A DNA stretch of 64,000 nt from Rhodovulum sp. PH10 (GCF_000293785.1 NZ_AKZI01000008.1:123344-187343), one strand, 5' to 3'; counted from the first letter of the stretch, positions 32,915 to 42,523 are shown. A program made the numbers and translations. Notes: generated by a model from the letters alone, not told the origin.

Positions 32915-33251
32915 ATCTCCGGCGCTCGCTCTGTCCGGAATTGCGACGAACATCAGGCTCGCTCGGGAGTTCGTGCGGGGAATGTCGTTCGCCGAGTTCA
33001 AGGCGGACCAAAAAACCATGTATGCGGTGATCCGGTGTCTCGAGATCATCTCGGAGGCATCCCGGAGACTGCCCGCCGAGATGAAGCAGCGGCACGATCA
33101 CATTCCGTGGGCGCAGATCGCCGGATCCGGAAACATCTATCGCCACGAATACGACGGCGTTCGCGAGACGATGATCTGGCAGACCGTCCACGGCGGGCTC
33201 GGCCCGCTGGAGACGGTGGTCGAGGCCGAGCTCGCGCGGCTCGGCGAGTAG
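32904..33251 (+). CDS. HepT-like (DUF86) HEPN toxin
   Basis: 115 residues of the DUF86/HepT family: helical HEPN fold with [19 protein letters not shown] and the C-terminal [20 protein letters not shown]. The GN-x-x-RHEY motif is the form seen in one HepT subfamily, in place of the classical R-N-x-x-x-H ribonuclease motif. Together with the upstream nucleotidyltransferase it makes a MntA-HepT toxin-antitoxin module. Confidence 0.87.
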   Translation: MPSKSPALALSGIATNIRLAREFVRGMSFAEFKADQKTMYAVIRCLEIISEASRRLPAEMKQRHDHIPWAQIAGSGNIYRHEYDGVRETMIWQTVHGGLGPLETVVEAELARLGE

Positions 33252-33381
33252 CGCGCTCGACGCCCGTCCTCCGCCTTCGTTCTCGGGCGGTCGTCGGTCG
33301 AACTTGACTTCCCCCGCCCATTGGGCCTCTTGTGCCGCGCCGCCGCCCGGGCGGTGGTTCCTGATCGATCCCGCAATCGCA

Positions 33382-34338
33382 ATGCGCAGTTATCTCGATT
33401 TCGAAAAGCCGGTCGCCGAGCTCGAAGCCAAGATCGAGGAGCTTCGCGCGCTCGAAAAGCCCGATGGGGCGGTGGAGATCGGCGAGGAGATCGGCCGGCT
33501 CGAGGCCAAGGCCGACGAGGCCCTGAAGGGCCTCTATGCCGCCCTCACGCCGTGGAACAAGACGCAGGTCGCGCGCCATCCGCAGCGGCCGCACTGCCTC
33601 GACTATGTCGGCGGCCTGATCGCCGACTTCACGCCGCTCGCCGGCGACCGGAAATTCGGCGAGGACGAGGCGATCGTCGGCGGCTTCGGCCGCTTCCGCG
33701 GCGAGAGCGTGTGCGTGATCGGCCAGGAGAAGGGCTCCTCCACCGAAAGCCGCATCAAGCGCAATTTCGGCATGGCGATGCCGGAAGGCTACCGCAAGGC
33801 GGTGCGCCTGATGGAGCTCGCCGACCGCTTCGAGGTGCCGGTGCTCTGCCTGGTCGACACCGCCGGCGCCTATCCGGGGATCGGCGCGGAAGAGCGCGGC
33901 CAGGCCGAGGCGATCGCCCGCTCGACCGCCGCCTGCCTCGACCTGAGGGTGCCGAACGTTTCCGTGGTGATCGGCGAGGGCGGCTCGGGCGGCGCCATCG
34001 CCATCGCCACCGCCAACAAGGTCTTGATGCTCGAGCACGCGATCTACAGCGTGATCTCGCCCGAAGGGGCGGCCTCGATCCTGTGGCGCGACAGCGGCAA
34101 GGCGCAGGAGGCGGCGACCAACATGAAGATCACCGCCGACGACCTCCTGAAGCTCGGGGTGATCGACGACATCGTCCGCGAGCCGGTGGGCGGCGCCCAT
34201 CGCGACTGGGCGGCGGTGATCAACGCCACCGGTGACGCCATCGCCAAGGCGTTCGACGAGCTGCGCGAGCTCGGCCCCGAGGCGGTGCGCCAGCATCGCC
34301 GCGACAAGTTTTTGGCGATCGGCCGCACGCTCGCCTGA
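33382..34338 (+). CDS. accA: Acetyl-CoA carboxylase carboxyltransferase subunit alpha
   Basis: 318 residues. With AccD it transfers carboxyl from biotin to acetyl-CoA. Features are [20 protein letters not shown] at the N terminus, [64 protein letters not shown] and [17 protein letters not shown] 33382 fits the family start; the upstream in-frame ATG at 33304 would add 26 non-conserved residues. Confidence 0.95.
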   Translation: MRSYLDFEKPVAELEAKIEELRALEKPDGAVEIGEEIGRLEAKADEALKGLYAALTPWNKTQVARHPQRPHCLDYVGGLIADFTPLAGDRKFGEDEAIVGGFGRFRGESVCVIGQEKGSSTESRIKRNFGMAMPEGYRKAVRLMELADRFEVPVLCLVDTAGAYPGIGAEERGQAEAIARSTAACLDLRVPNVSVVIGEGGSGGAIAIATANKVLMLEHAIYSVISPEGAASILWRDSGKAQEAATNMKITADDLLKLGVIDDIVREPVGGAHRDWAAVINATGDAIAKAFDELRELGPEAVRQHRRDKFLAIGRTLA

Positions 34339-34429
34339 GCGGACCTCGCACGGCGGCCGAGGCCCGGCCGAGGCCGCCCCGCCCGACCTCCGCAGGGGCG
34401 GTACTCCAGCGGCGGGCATGGGGAATGAA

Positions 34430-35323
34430 ATGCCCGATATCGGGGCGAACGGCATTCGGATCGCCTACGACACGTTTGGCGACAGAAGGTTGTCGGCACT
34501 CCTGCTGGTTGCCGGAAGCGGGGCCCAGCTGACGTTCTGGGACGCCGAATTCTGTGAGATGCTGGCGAGAGCCGGTCACTTCGTCATCCGGTTCGACAAC
34601 CGCGACGCCGGCCTCTCGACGAAATTCGACGCGGCCGGGACGCCGGACATCTCGGCGGTGGTGACGGCCGTCAGAGAAGGCAGGCGGGTGGAGCCGCCCT
34701 ATTCCCTCGACGACATGGCGGACGACGCGGCCGGCCTGCTCGACTCCCTCGGGATCGGGGCCGCGCATGTCTGCGGCGCCTCGATGGGCGGGATGATCGC
34801 TCAAATCGTCGCCTGCCGGCATCCGCACCGGGTCTCGAGCCTGACCTCGATCATGTCGAGCACGGGCAATCCGGGGCTTCCGCACGGCCGGCCGGAGGCG
34901 ATCGCCGCCGTCCTGGCGCCGGCGCCGTCGGAGCGTGAGGCCTATGTCGAGCACAACCTCGCGGTCTGGCGGGCGATCTGGAGCCCCGGGTTTCCGTTCG
35001 AGGAGGCGCGCGCCCGGACGTTTCTGGCGACCGGCTACGACCGGTCCTTCTGTCCGCAGGGCATGGTGCGCCAGAACGTGGCGGTGATCGCCTCCGGCGA
35101 CCGACGACCGGCGCTTTCGTCGATTGCCGCTCCGACCCTGGTGATCCACGGGTCCGCCGATCCGCTGATCCCGGTCGAGGCCGGCGAGGATACCGCCCGG
35201 ACCATACCGGGGGCGGAGCTGCTGATCGTCGAGGGCATGGGGCACGACATGCCGACCCCGGTGTGGGAGCGGATGGCCGCCGCCATCGCGCGGAACGCGA
35301 AGAGAAGCTCGTCGGGTCACTGA
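34430..35323 (+). CDS. Alpha/beta hydrolase, RdmC/enol-lactonase-like
   Basis: 297 residues. It has FDNRDAGLSTKFD, PPYSLDDMADDAAGLLDSLGI, the nucleophile elbow HVCGASMGGMIAQ, acid residue in LVIHGSADPLIPVE and catalytic His in EGMGHDMP, i.e. a complete Ser-Asp-His triad. It resembles the esterase group that includes RdmC and 3-oxoadipate enol-lactonase; the substrate is not predictable. ATG 34430 is preferred (GGGGA 5 nt upstream); ATG 34418 is also possible. It appears monocistronic. Confidence 0.82.
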   Translation: MPDIGANGIRIAYDTFGDRRLSALLLVAGSGAQLTFWDAEFCEMLARAGHFVIRFDNRDAGLSTKFDAAGTPDISAVVTAVREGRRVEPPYSLDDMADDAAGLLDSLGIGAAHVCGASMGGMIAQIVACRHPHRVSSLTSIMSSTGNPGLPHGRPEAIAAVLAPAPSEREAYVEHNLAVWRAIWSPGFPFEEARARTFLATGYDRSFCPQGMVRQNVAVIASGDRRPALSSIAAPTLVIHGSADPLIPVEAGEDTARTIPGAELLIVEGMGHDMPTPVWERMAAAIARNAKRSSSGH

Positions 35324-35346
35324 AGAACGATCGTCCCGGCCGTGTC

Positions 35347-35373
35347 GGCGGCTCCGGCGGCTCCGGCGGCTCC
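35347..35373. repeat. Three tandem GGCGGCTCC units
   Basis: A perfect 9-bp unit repeated three times just after the hydrolase stop. It is most likely slippage-prone simple sequence in the 262-bp gap before the L,D-transpeptidase gene. Confidence 0.6.
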
Positions 35374-35585
35374 GGTCGGCGGCCGACGCGGCGGTGCAAA
35401 GGCTCGCTTTTGCGGCGATCCGTTAACCCGATCGCAACCAATCGGCACCAGCGTCGAACCGTCCCGCCGCACGGGCGACGCCACGCCGTCGCCGGCCGAC
35501 GCCGGACCCGACCCGCTGCCACGGATAAACCACAACTCCGCGCTAACGGGTCGATCGGTATGGGGTTTTCTGGGGGGAGTGCCTC

Positions 35586-37130
35586 TTGATCCGTGGTTCG
35601 GCCGTGGTCCGCGCGCTCATGGCGTCGGCGGCGATCGCAGTGTCGGTCGCGCTGGCGGGGTGCCAGACGGACGGGATTTCCGGCATCCCGAGCAAGGCCA
35701 TGCAACCGCTCTCGCGGGAGATGAAGGCGACCCTCGCCGCCAAGAGCATGCCGATCGAGTCGCCGATCCTGGTGCGCATCTTCAAGGAGGAGGCCGAGCT
35801 CGAGGTCTGGAAGCAGACCAGCTCCGGCCGCTACGCCCTCCTGAAGACCTACCCGATCTGCCGCTGGTCGGGCGCGCTCGGCCCGAAGATCAAGCAGGGC
35901 GACCGCCAAGCGCCGGAAGGGTTCTACGCCATCACGCCGGGCCAGATGAACCCGAACTCGAGCTACTATCTCGCGTTCAATCTCGGCTTCCCGAACGCCT
36001 ACGACAAGGCCAACGGCCGCACCGGCCAGTTCCTGATGGTCCATGGCGACTGCTCGTCCGCCGGCTGCTACGCGATGACCGACGAGCAGATCTCGGAAAT
36101 CTACTCGCTCGGCCGCGAGGCCTTTCTCGGCGGCCAGAAGAGCTTTCAGGTGCAGGCCTATCCGTTCCGCATGACGGCGGTGAACATGGCGCGCCACCGC
36201 GACAGCCCGCACATGGCGTTCTGGCGGATGATCAAGGAAGGCAACGACCATTTCGAGGTCACCCGGCAGGAGCCGAAGGTCGACGTGTGCGAGCGCCGCT
36301 ACGTGTTCGACGCGACGCCGGTCTCGGGCGACTTCGATCCTGCCGGCCGCTGCCCGGCCTATCAGGTGCCGGCCGAGATCGCCTCCGCGGTGAAGGCCAA
36401 GGAGGACCGCGACGAGCACCTGTTCGCGCAGGCGGTGTCGCAGGGCATCCGCCCGGTCGCGGCGCGCAACGACGGCGACGGCGGCATGCATCCGAGTTTT
36501 TACGCCAAGCTCGACACCTCCGACACCTTCGTCGCCAACGGGCGCACGGTGGCCAAGTTGCCGCCGAGCGAGCCGGGCGGCAAGGCGACGCTGGTCTACA
36601 TGCCGAAATACGAGCCGGTCGCCTCGCCGGCGGTGAGCGTCGCCTCGGCCGACCACTCGGCGAACTTTTTCGGCTCGCTCTACGACAGCAAGGGCGAGAG
36701 CAACGCCGCGCCGCAGGCCGCGCCTGCCGACGCCGGGTCCGGCGGCTCGGACGGCATGGGCAAGGTGAAGGGCTGGCTCGGCTTCGGCCAGAAGCAGCAA
36801 GGCGCTCCGGCCGCGCAGGCCGAGCCGGCCGCGGTCGCGACCCGCGCCGCGCCGACCCCGCGCCCGGCGCCCGCACCCGTCCGGTCGAGCGGCCCCGCGC
36901 TCGCCTCGACCTCGTCGCGCCCGGCCAACGGCGCGATCCGCCCGGCGCCGGCCCGCCCGCAGCAGGTGCAGACCCAGGCGCCCGCAAAGCCGCAGGTGGC
37001 GACGGCGCAGCCGAATTCCGACGCTCCCGCGGCCGACGCCGGCTCCACCGCCTTCACCGGCAGCACGCTGATCAGCGGCGCCCAGCCGGTGCGCTCCTCC
37101 TCCAGTTTTGCGAACCGCTGGGGTTTTTGA
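35586..37130 (+). CDS. L,D-transpeptidase lipoprotein (YkuD/YafK type)
   Basis: 514 residues with a lipoprotein signal peptide (lipobox ALAGC, Cys26). The YkuD catalytic domain spans about residues 60-200: PILVRIFKEEAELEVWK, GRTGQFLMVHGDCSSAGCYAM with His153 and catalytic Cys161. A long Ala/Pro-rich tail (about 350-510) is probably periplasmic and disordered. Such enzymes crosslink peptidoglycan at mDAP or attach or detach Braun-type lipoproteins. The TTG at 35586 is the start: GGGGGAG stands 6 nt before it and it yields a complete signal peptide. Confidence 0.86.
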   Translation: MIRGSAVVRALMASAAIAVSVALAGCQTDGISGIPSKAMQPLSREMKATLAAKSMPIESPILVRIFKEEAELEVWKQTSSGRYALLKTYPICRWSGALGPKIKQGDRQAPEGFYAITPGQMNPNSSYYLAFNLGFPNAYDKANGRTGQFLMVHGDCSSAGCYAMTDEQISEIYSLGREAFLGGQKSFQVQAYPFRMTAVNMARHRDSPHMAFWRMIKEGNDHFEVTRQEPKVDVCERRYVFDATPVSGDFDPAGRCPAYQVPAEIASAVKAKEDRDEHLFAQAVSQGIRPVAARNDGDGGMHPSFYAKLDTSDTFVANGRTVAKLPPSEPGGKATLVYMPKYEPVASPAVSVASADHSANFFGSLYDSKGESNAAPQAAPADAGSGGSDGMGKVKGWLGFGQKQQGAPAAQAEPAAVATRAAPTPRPAPAPVRSSGPALASTSSRPANGAIRPAPARPQQVQTQAPAKPQVATAQPNSDAPAADAGSTAFTGSTLISGAQPVRSSSSFANRWGF

Positions 37131-37162
37131 CGGGGGCTCACCCGCTCCTGGCCGTGTGCCCT

Positions 37163-37355
37163 GGCGTGCACACATCGCTTCGGATGCATGCATCCGTCAT
37201 GCGCGGGCTTCGACCCGCGCATCCATCAAAATTGAAAATGTCTCTGTTTTCGGTGCGATGGATCGCCGGGTCGAAGCCCGGCGATGACGGCGGAGAGCCT
37301 GGCGATCCCGCGGCTCTCACTGAAACACCGAGCATTTTGAACCTGTGTGCATGCC
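37163..37355. mobile_element. MITE-like repeat, copy 1
   Basis: A ~193-bp non-coding element with near-perfect 11-bp terminal inverted repeats (GGCGTGCACAC and GTGTGCATGCC) and two internal hairpins, one around CGCGGGCTTCGACCCGCG and one around GCCGGGTCGAAGCCCGGC. A collinear second copy lies at about 42247-42440 in direct orientation. The GCCGGGTC/AAGCCCGGC hairpin type is a familiar interspersed repeat of Bradyrhizobium-like genomes. Confidence 0.65.
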
Positions 37356-37460
37356 GGAGCGCGAGCGGGAAGAGGTGAAGGCCCGATGTGCCCTCCTGCC
37401 TCGCGACGCACTCCTACGGCGCGCTCCTCTGGACGAGGTGCGACTCTGTCACCACGACAT

Positions 37461-38675
37461 TCACTCCGGCGCGCCGGCGGCGAGCCAGGCGGCGAGGAGG
37501 CGGCGCTCGTCACCGGTCATCTCGGTGACGTTGCCGGGCGGCATCGCGCTCGAATGCACCGCCTGAACCGCGATCATCCGCGCATGCCGGCGGATTTCGT
37601 CCGGCTCGTCGAGCCGCACGCCCTTCGGCGCGTGGGCGAGGCCGGCCCACACCGGCTCCTTGGCGTGGCACATGCTGCAGCGTGAGATCACGACGTCGCC
37701 GACCTCGGCAAAGCTCGGCGTCGCCGGCAGCGCGCCGGTGTCGACGTCGACCCCGCGCGGTCCCGCCATCGACAGCGCCACGATCGCCGCGACACCGGCC
37801 GCCGCTACCCCCCAGGTCCACCACGGGCTGCCCTTGCCGGCGTGCCGGGTGTTGAAGAAGTGGCGGATCACCGGGCCGATCGCGAGCACGATCGCGACCA
37901 TCAGCCAGTTCCAGCGGGTCGCGAACACCAGCGGATAGTGGTTCGACAGCATCAAAAAAACGACCGGCAGCGTGAGATAGTTGTTGTGCACGCTGCGCTG
38001 CTTGCCGATCGCGCTCCAGCGCGGGTCCGGCGTCTCGCCGGCGATCAGCGCCGCCACGGTCTTCTTCTGATGCGGGATGATCACCACGAACACGTTCGCC
38101 ACCATGATGGTGCCGATCAGCGCGCCGATCTGGGTGAGCGCACCGCGCCCGGAAAACACGTGGGTGAAGCCGAACGTCACTGCGACCAGAAACACGAAGC
38201 CGACCAGCGACAACGCCAGCTCGTGCCGGCCGAGCGGCGAGCGGCACAAACCCTCGTAGGCGAGCCAGGCGACGGCGAGCGTGAGACAGGCGAGCCCCGC
38301 CGCCTGCGGCGCGGTCAGCCGCATCACCGCCGGGTCGATCAGGAAGAGGTCGGCCTGCATGTAGTAGACGACGACCAGCAGCGCAAAACCGGACAGCCAG
38401 GTGGCATAAGCCTCCCATTTGAACCAGGTCAGCTCGTCCGGCATCCGCGCCGGCGCCACCACGTATTTGAGGATGTGATAGAAGCCGCCGCCGTGCACCT
38501 GCCAGGCGTCGCCGGCGACGCCCGCCGGGCGCTCGGGCCGCGCCTTCAGGCTCAGATCGAGATGGATGAAATAGAACGAGCTGCCGATCCAGCCGATCGC
38601 CGCCACCACGTGCAGCCACCGCAGCACCGCACTCAGCCACTCGACGAGCACCAGCTCGAAGACCGAGAACTCCAC
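37461..38675 (-). CDS. puuD: Membrane urate hydroxylase PuuD with cytochrome c domain
   Basis: 404 residues. About eight hydrophobic helices form the urate hydroxylase domain (WLHVVAAIGWIGSSFYFIHLDLSL at the start; QVHGGGFYHILKY; KQRSVHNNYLTLPVVFLMLSNHYP). A C-terminal c-type cytochrome has CSMCH at residues 333-337 and SSAMPPGN with the likely axial Met. PuuD oxidises urate to 5-hydroxyisourate, passing electrons to the respiratory chain instead of making H2O2. GTG 38675 has AAGGTG 6 nt upstream. It is divergent from urtA and near urease and xanthine dehydrogenase, consistent with purine nitrogen recovery. Confidence 0.92.
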   Translation of the reverse strand: MEFSVFELVLVEWLSAVLRWLHVVAAIGWIGSSFYFIHLDLSLKARPERPAGVAGDAWQVHGGGFYHILKYVVAPARMPDELTWFKWEAYATWLSGFALLVVVYYMQADLFLIDPAVMRLTAPQAAGLACLTLAVAWLAYEGLCRSPLGRHELALSLVGFVFLVAVTFGFTHVFSGRGALTQIGALIGTIMVANVFVVIIPHQKKTVAALIAGETPDPRWSAIGKQRSVHNNYLTLPVVFLMLSNHYPLVFATRWNWLMVAIVLAIGPVIRHFFNTRHAGKGSPWWTWGVAAAGVAAIVALSMAGPRGVDVDTGALPATPSFAEVGDVVISRCSMCHAKEPVWAGLAHAPKGVRLDEPDEIRRHARMIAVQAVHSSAMPPGNVTEMTGDERRLLAAWLAAGAPE

Positions 38676-39007
38676 GTCCGGCACCTTTCGCGTCAGGGGA
38701 ATCGCGTTCGAGGTCGGGGGTCGACCGGGCTCCCACCATGGCAGACTGCCCGATCCGACGACAAGCCGATCCGTTCGGCGGCGCCCCGGTGAAAATTTGG
38801 GCAAACGGCGCAGGATGCGGGCGTCTCCCCGCCCGGTCCGAAGGCGCCGCGCCCCTTCGGACTTGTCCGTATTCTCCCGGCGGCACGGGATGCACGGAGG
38901 CGACCTGCCGGGCAGGGCGGCCGCCCGCCGCCTTGGCACGCTCCTTGCGATTTCGGAACCACGGCCGCTCGGCCGCCGCTGGCACGAGGAATCACAGGGG
39001 AGTGACG
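38676..39007. other. 332-bp divergent region puuD/urtA
   Basis: It contains the sigma54 promoter for urtA at 38934. I see no clear NtrC palindrome and no recognisable promoter for puuD. The reading frame open across it is not supported by start signals. Confidence 0.55.
38934..38948 (+). promoter_or_regulatory. sigma54 promoter of the urt operon
   Basis: TTGGCACG-N4-TTGC (TGGCAC 38934-38939, 5-bp spacer, TTGC 38945-38948) is a perfect -24/-12 element. The -12 GC is about 60 bp before the urtA ATG. sigma54 with NtrC drives urea uptake under nitrogen limitation in many proteobacteria. Confidence 0.8.
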
Positions 39008-40318
39008 ATGCACGCACCTCTTCGGACGGGGAGACGGCCTTTCGGCCGCATGCTCGCCGCCTTCGCGGGAGCCGCGATGAGCGTTTGCGCGGCGGCGCTG
39101 CCGGTCCAGGCGCAAGCGCAGGACACCATCAAGGTCGGCGTCCTGCATTCGCTGTCCGGCACCATGGCGATCAGCGAGACCACGCTGAAGGACGTGATGC
39201 TGATGCTGATCGACGAGCAGAACGCCAAGGGCGGCCTGCTCGGCAAGAAGCTCGAGGCGGTGGTGGTCGATCCCGCCTCCAACTGGCCGCTGTTCGCCGA
39301 GAAAGCGCGCGAGCTGATCACCAAGGACAAGGTGGCGGTGGTGTTCGGCTGCTGGACCTCGGTGTCGCGCAAATCCGTGCTGCCGGTGTTCAAGGAGCTG
39401 AACTCGATCCTGTTCTATCCCGTCCAATACGAGGGCGAGGAGAGCGAGCGCAACGTGTTCTACACGGGTGCTGCGCCGAACCAGCAGGCGATTCCGGCGG
39501 TCGATTATCTGATGAAGGAGGAGGGCGTCGAGCGCTGGGTGCTGGAAGGCACCGATTACGTCTATCCGCGCACCACCAACAAGATCCTCGAGGCCTATCT
39601 GAAATCGAAGGGCGTGAAGGCCGACGACATCTCGATCAACTACACCCCGTTCGGCCATGCCGACTGGCAGACCCGCGTCGCCGAGATCAAGAAGTTCGGC
39701 TCGGCCGGCAAGAAGACGGCGGTGGTGTCGACCATCAACGGCGACGCCAACGTGCCGTTCTACAAGGAGCTCGCCAATCAGGGCGTCAAGGCGACCGACA
39801 TCCCGGTGGTCGCCTTCTCGGTCGGTGAGGAGGAGCTCGCCGGCATCGACACCAAGCCCTTGGTCGGTCACCTCGCCGCCTGGAACTACTTTCAGTCGAT
39901 CGACACGCCCGAGAACGCCGCGTTCATCGAGAAGTGGAAGGCCTTCACCAAGAATCCGAAGCGCGTCTCGAACGACCCGATGGAAGCCCACGTGATCGGC
40001 TTCGCCATGTGGGTGAAGGCGGTCGAAAAGGCCGGCACCACCGATCCCGACAAGGTGATCGCCGCGCTGCCCGGCACCACCGCGCCGAACCTCACCGGCG
40101 GCACCTCGGAGATGCTCCCGAACCATCACATCACCAAGCCGGTGTTCATCGGCGAGATCCGCGACGACGGCCAGTTCGACGTGGTGTGGCAGACCGAGGG
40201 TTTGGTGCCCGGCGACGCCTGGTCGAACTATCTCGAGGGCTCGAAGGACCTCGAGGCCGACTGGGTGAAGATGAAATGCGGCAACTACAACACCAAGACC
40301 GAGAAGTGCGGCGGGTGA
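39008..40318 (+). CDS. urtA: Urea ABC transporter substrate-binding protein
   Basis: 436 residues with a signal peptide ending around AQAQA-QDT. The mature periplasmic-binding protein carries DTIKVGVLHSLSGTMAISE, FGCWTSVSRKSVLPVF, LFYPVQYEGEE, NVFYTGAAPNQQAIPAVDYL and EGTDYVYPRTTNKIL, diagnostic of UrtA within the branched-chain amino acid binding-protein family. AGGGGAG precedes ATG 39008. It is first gene of urtABCDE behind a sigma54 promoter. Confidence 0.95.
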   Translation: MHAPLRTGRRPFGRMLAAFAGAAMSVCAAALPVQAQAQDTIKVGVLHSLSGTMAISETTLKDVMLMLIDEQNAKGGLLGKKLEAVVVDPASNWPLFAEKARELITKDKVAVVFGCWTSVSRKSVLPVFKELNSILFYPVQYEGEESERNVFYTGAAPNQQAIPAVDYLMKEEGVERWVLEGTDYVYPRTTNKILEAYLKSKGVKADDISINYTPFGHADWQTRVAEIKKFGSAGKKTAVVSTINGDANVPFYKELANQGVKATDIPVVAFSVGEEELAGIDTKPLVGHLAAWNYFQSIDTPENAAFIEKWKAFTKNPKRVSNDPMEAHVIGFAMWVKAVEKAGTTDPDKVIAALPGTTAPNLTGGTSEMLPNHHITKPVFIGEIRDDGQFDVVWQTEGLVPGDAWSNYLEGSKDLEADWVKMKCGNYNTKTEKCGG

Positions 40319-40337
40319 GCCGGCCCGGCGCCGCATT

Positions 40338-40400
40338 CACTTCTCCCCGCGCGCGGGGAGAGGTCGACGTCCGCGCTCGCGCGGATGTCGGGTGAGGGGG
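40338..40400. repeat. Palindromic repeat between urtA and urtB
   Basis: TCTCCCCGCGCGCGGGGAGA is a perfect 20-bp palindrome (40342-40361), followed by a TCCGCG-CTCG-CGCGGA hairpin and GGGTGAGGGGG. The CTCCCC...GGGGAG...GGGTGAGGGG arrangement is a widespread alphaproteobacterial interspersed repeat. It may stabilise the urtA message or attenuate downstream genes. Confidence 0.65.
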
Positions 40401-40497
40401 CTTCGCGGTCCTCTCACCGACGTCTCGAACCGCCCGTTTCACCGTCTCCTCGCCGTCCGGGAGGCCGTGACCGGCCCGATATCTCGGGAACCGTTTG

Positions 40498-42156
40498 ATG
40501 TCGATCATCCGCTGGCTCGTCGTCCTGTCGTTCGCCGTGGGCGTGCTGCTGGCCGCTCCGCCGGTCGGCGCCGCCCCCTACGAGGACGCGCTGGCAAATC
40601 TTTCCGGCAAATCCTTCAAGCAGACCGAGCAGGCGATCGACGCGCTCGGCGCCTCCGCCGACGAGCGTGCGGCCCCGGTGCTGCGCGCGCTGCTGGACGG
40701 CCGTCTGTCCTACGATCCCGCCGGCGCCCGGCTGGTCGTCGAAGGCGCCGACGGCGCCCTGCGCGATGCCATGACCGGCGACGTGATCACGTCGTCGCCG
40801 GCCGATCTCGATCGCATCCGCATCAACAACCGCCTGCGCCGGGCGATCGCCGCCGCGCTCGGCACGCTGACGCTGCGCGCCGCCGACCCGGCCCGCCGCC
40901 GCGCCGCCGCCGAGGCCGTCTACAAGTCGCGTGACGCCGGCTCGCTCGAAGCGCTCGAGGCGGCGCTCGCCGCCGAGACCGATCCCGGCGTGAAGCAGGC
41001 GATGACCGAGGCGCGCGCCGCCATTCTGCTGGACGCCCGCGACACGCCGGATCTCGATCGCCTCGCCGCGATCGGCGTCTTGCGCGCACGCGGGGATCAG
41101 AGCGCGCTGGCGCTGCTGACCTCGCTGCCCGACGACACGCCCGACACCGTGAAGCGCACCGCGGATGCCGCGGCCGACGCCATCCGCAGCGACCTGAAGC
41201 TGTGGGAGGCCGGCCAGAATACCTGGTACGGCGTTTCGCTCGGCTCGGTGCTGCTGCTCGCCGCCATCGGCCTCGCCATCACCTTCGGCGTGATGGGCGT
41301 GATCAACATGGCGCACGGCGAGATGGTGATGCTCGGCGCCTACACCACCTTCGTCGTGCAGGAGGTGATCCGGCAGCAAAAATTCTCGCTGTGGATCCCC
41401 GGCACCGACATCGGCACCACGCTGCCGCTACCGTTTCCGGTGTCGCTCGACTGGTCGCTGCCGATCGCGGTGCCGCTCGCCTTCCTGGTCACCGCGCTGA
41501 TCGGCATTTTGATCGAGCGCAGCGTGATCCGCTTCCTCTATGGCCGGCCGCTGGAGACGCTGCTCGCCACCTGGGGCTTGTCGCTGGTGCTGCAGCAGGC
41601 GGTGCGCACGGCCTTCGGCCCGACCAACAAGGAGGTGAGCAATCCCTCCTGGATGAGCGGCGCGTTCGAGATCGGCCATCTCGTCATCACCTACAACCGA
41701 TTGTGGATCGTCTGCTTCTCGCTCGCGGTGTTCGCGACGCTCCTGTTGATGCTGCGCTTCACCCGACTCGGCCTCGAGATGCGCGCGGTGACGCAGAACC
41801 GGGCGATGGCGGCGTCGGTCGGCATCCGTACCGGGCGGATCGATGCGCTCACTTTCGGGCTCGGCTCCGGCATCGCCGGCATTGCCGGGGTGGCGCTGTC
41901 GCAGATCGACAATGTGAGCCCCAATCTCGGCCAGGGCTACATCATCGACTCCTTCATGGTTGTGGTGTTCGGCGGCGTGGGAAATCTGTGGGGCACGCTG
42001 GTCGGCGCCTTCACGCTCGGCATCGCCAACAAGTTTCTGGAGCCGTTCGCCGGTGCGGTGCTGGGAAAGATCCTCATCTTGGTGCTGCTGATCCTGTTCA
42101 TCCAGCGCCGTCCGCGCGGCCTGTTCGCGCTCGCGGGAAGGGCGGTGGAGGCATGA
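40498..42156 (+). CDS. urtB: Urea ABC transporter permease UrtB
   Basis: 552 residues. A signal peptide and a ~200-residue periplasmic helical-repeat region (about 25-230), typical of UrtB, precede a LivH-type permease domain of about 8 helices with GVMGVINMAHGEMVMLGAYTTF, TWGLSLVLQQAVRTAFGPTNKEVSNP and GSGIAGIAGVALSQIDNVSPNLGQGY. ATG 40498 directly follows an in-frame TTG; either could initiate. Confidence 0.94.
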   Translation: MSIIRWLVVLSFAVGVLLAAPPVGAAPYEDALANLSGKSFKQTEQAIDALGASADERAAPVLRALLDGRLSYDPAGARLVVEGADGALRDAMTGDVITSSPADLDRIRINNRLRRAIAAALGTLTLRAADPARRRAAAEAVYKSRDAGSLEALEAALAAETDPGVKQAMTEARAAILLDARDTPDLDRLAAIGVLRARGDQSALALLTSLPDDTPDTVKRTADAAADAIRSDLKLWEAGQNTWYGVSLGSVLLLAAIGLAITFGVMGVINMAHGEMVMLGAYTTFVVQEVIRQQKFSLWIPGTDIGTTLPLPFPVSLDWSLPIAVPLAFLVTALIGILIERSVIRFLYGRPLETLLATWGLSLVLQQAVRTAFGPTNKEVSNPSWMSGAFEIGHLVITYNRLWIVCFSLAVFATLLLMLRFTRLGLEMRAVTQNRAMAASVGIRTGRIDALTFGLGSGIAGIAGVALSQIDNVSPNLGQGYIIDSFMVVVFGGVGNLWGTLVGAFTLGIANKFLEPFAGAVLGKILILVLLILFIQRRPRGLFALAGRAVEA

Positions 42157-42523
42157 GGACACCCGTGTCGCTTTTCCTGTCCACGCTGCGCGGACATCGG
42201 TTCGGCGAGAGCGAGCCACGGCCTCCGGTTCCCTCTCCCGCACTCGGGCATGCACGCGTCGTCTCGGATGCATGCAGCCGTCATGCGCGGGCTTCGACCC
42301 GCGCATCCATCGCAATCAGAAGGTGTCTTTGTTTTCGGTTTGACGGATCGCCGGGTCGAAGCCCGGCGATGACGGCGGAGAGCTTGTCGACCTCCGTTCC
42401 TCTCACTGAAACACTCGGCATTCTGCTCTCGTGTGCATCTCATGGCTCTCCCCTCGTGAGAGAGGGGCGGATGCTGCAGGGCTCTGCTCCGGTCCTTTCG
42501 CGGGCGCATGGAAGGATGTTGCC
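42157..42523. other. 367-bp gap urtB-urtC filled with repeats
   Basis: Most of it is the second copy of the MITE-like element (about 42247-42440). A hairpin CCCCTC-GTGAGA-GAGGGG at 42450-42467 follows. No gene is seen. Confidence 0.6.
42247..42440. mobile_element. MITE-like repeat, copy 2
   Basis: It is collinear with the element at 37163-37355, with only 1-2 bp of length drift over the whole span. The hairpins CGCGGGCTTCGACCCGCG and GCCGGGTCGAAGCCCGGC and the tail TCTCACTGAAACAC are shared. The terminal inverted repeats are more eroded than in copy 1. The two direct copies bracket puuD-urtA-urtB. Confidence 0.65.

Noticed and set aside
38795..38815. sigma54 promoter for puuD on the minus strand
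   Set aside because: A TTTGC is present, but the matching GG element is absent at the required distance.
42431..42523. Longer UrtC N terminus from ATG 42431
   Set aside because: The added residues are encoded by repeat DNA; GTG 42524 has a good Shine-Dalgarno and the family N terminus.
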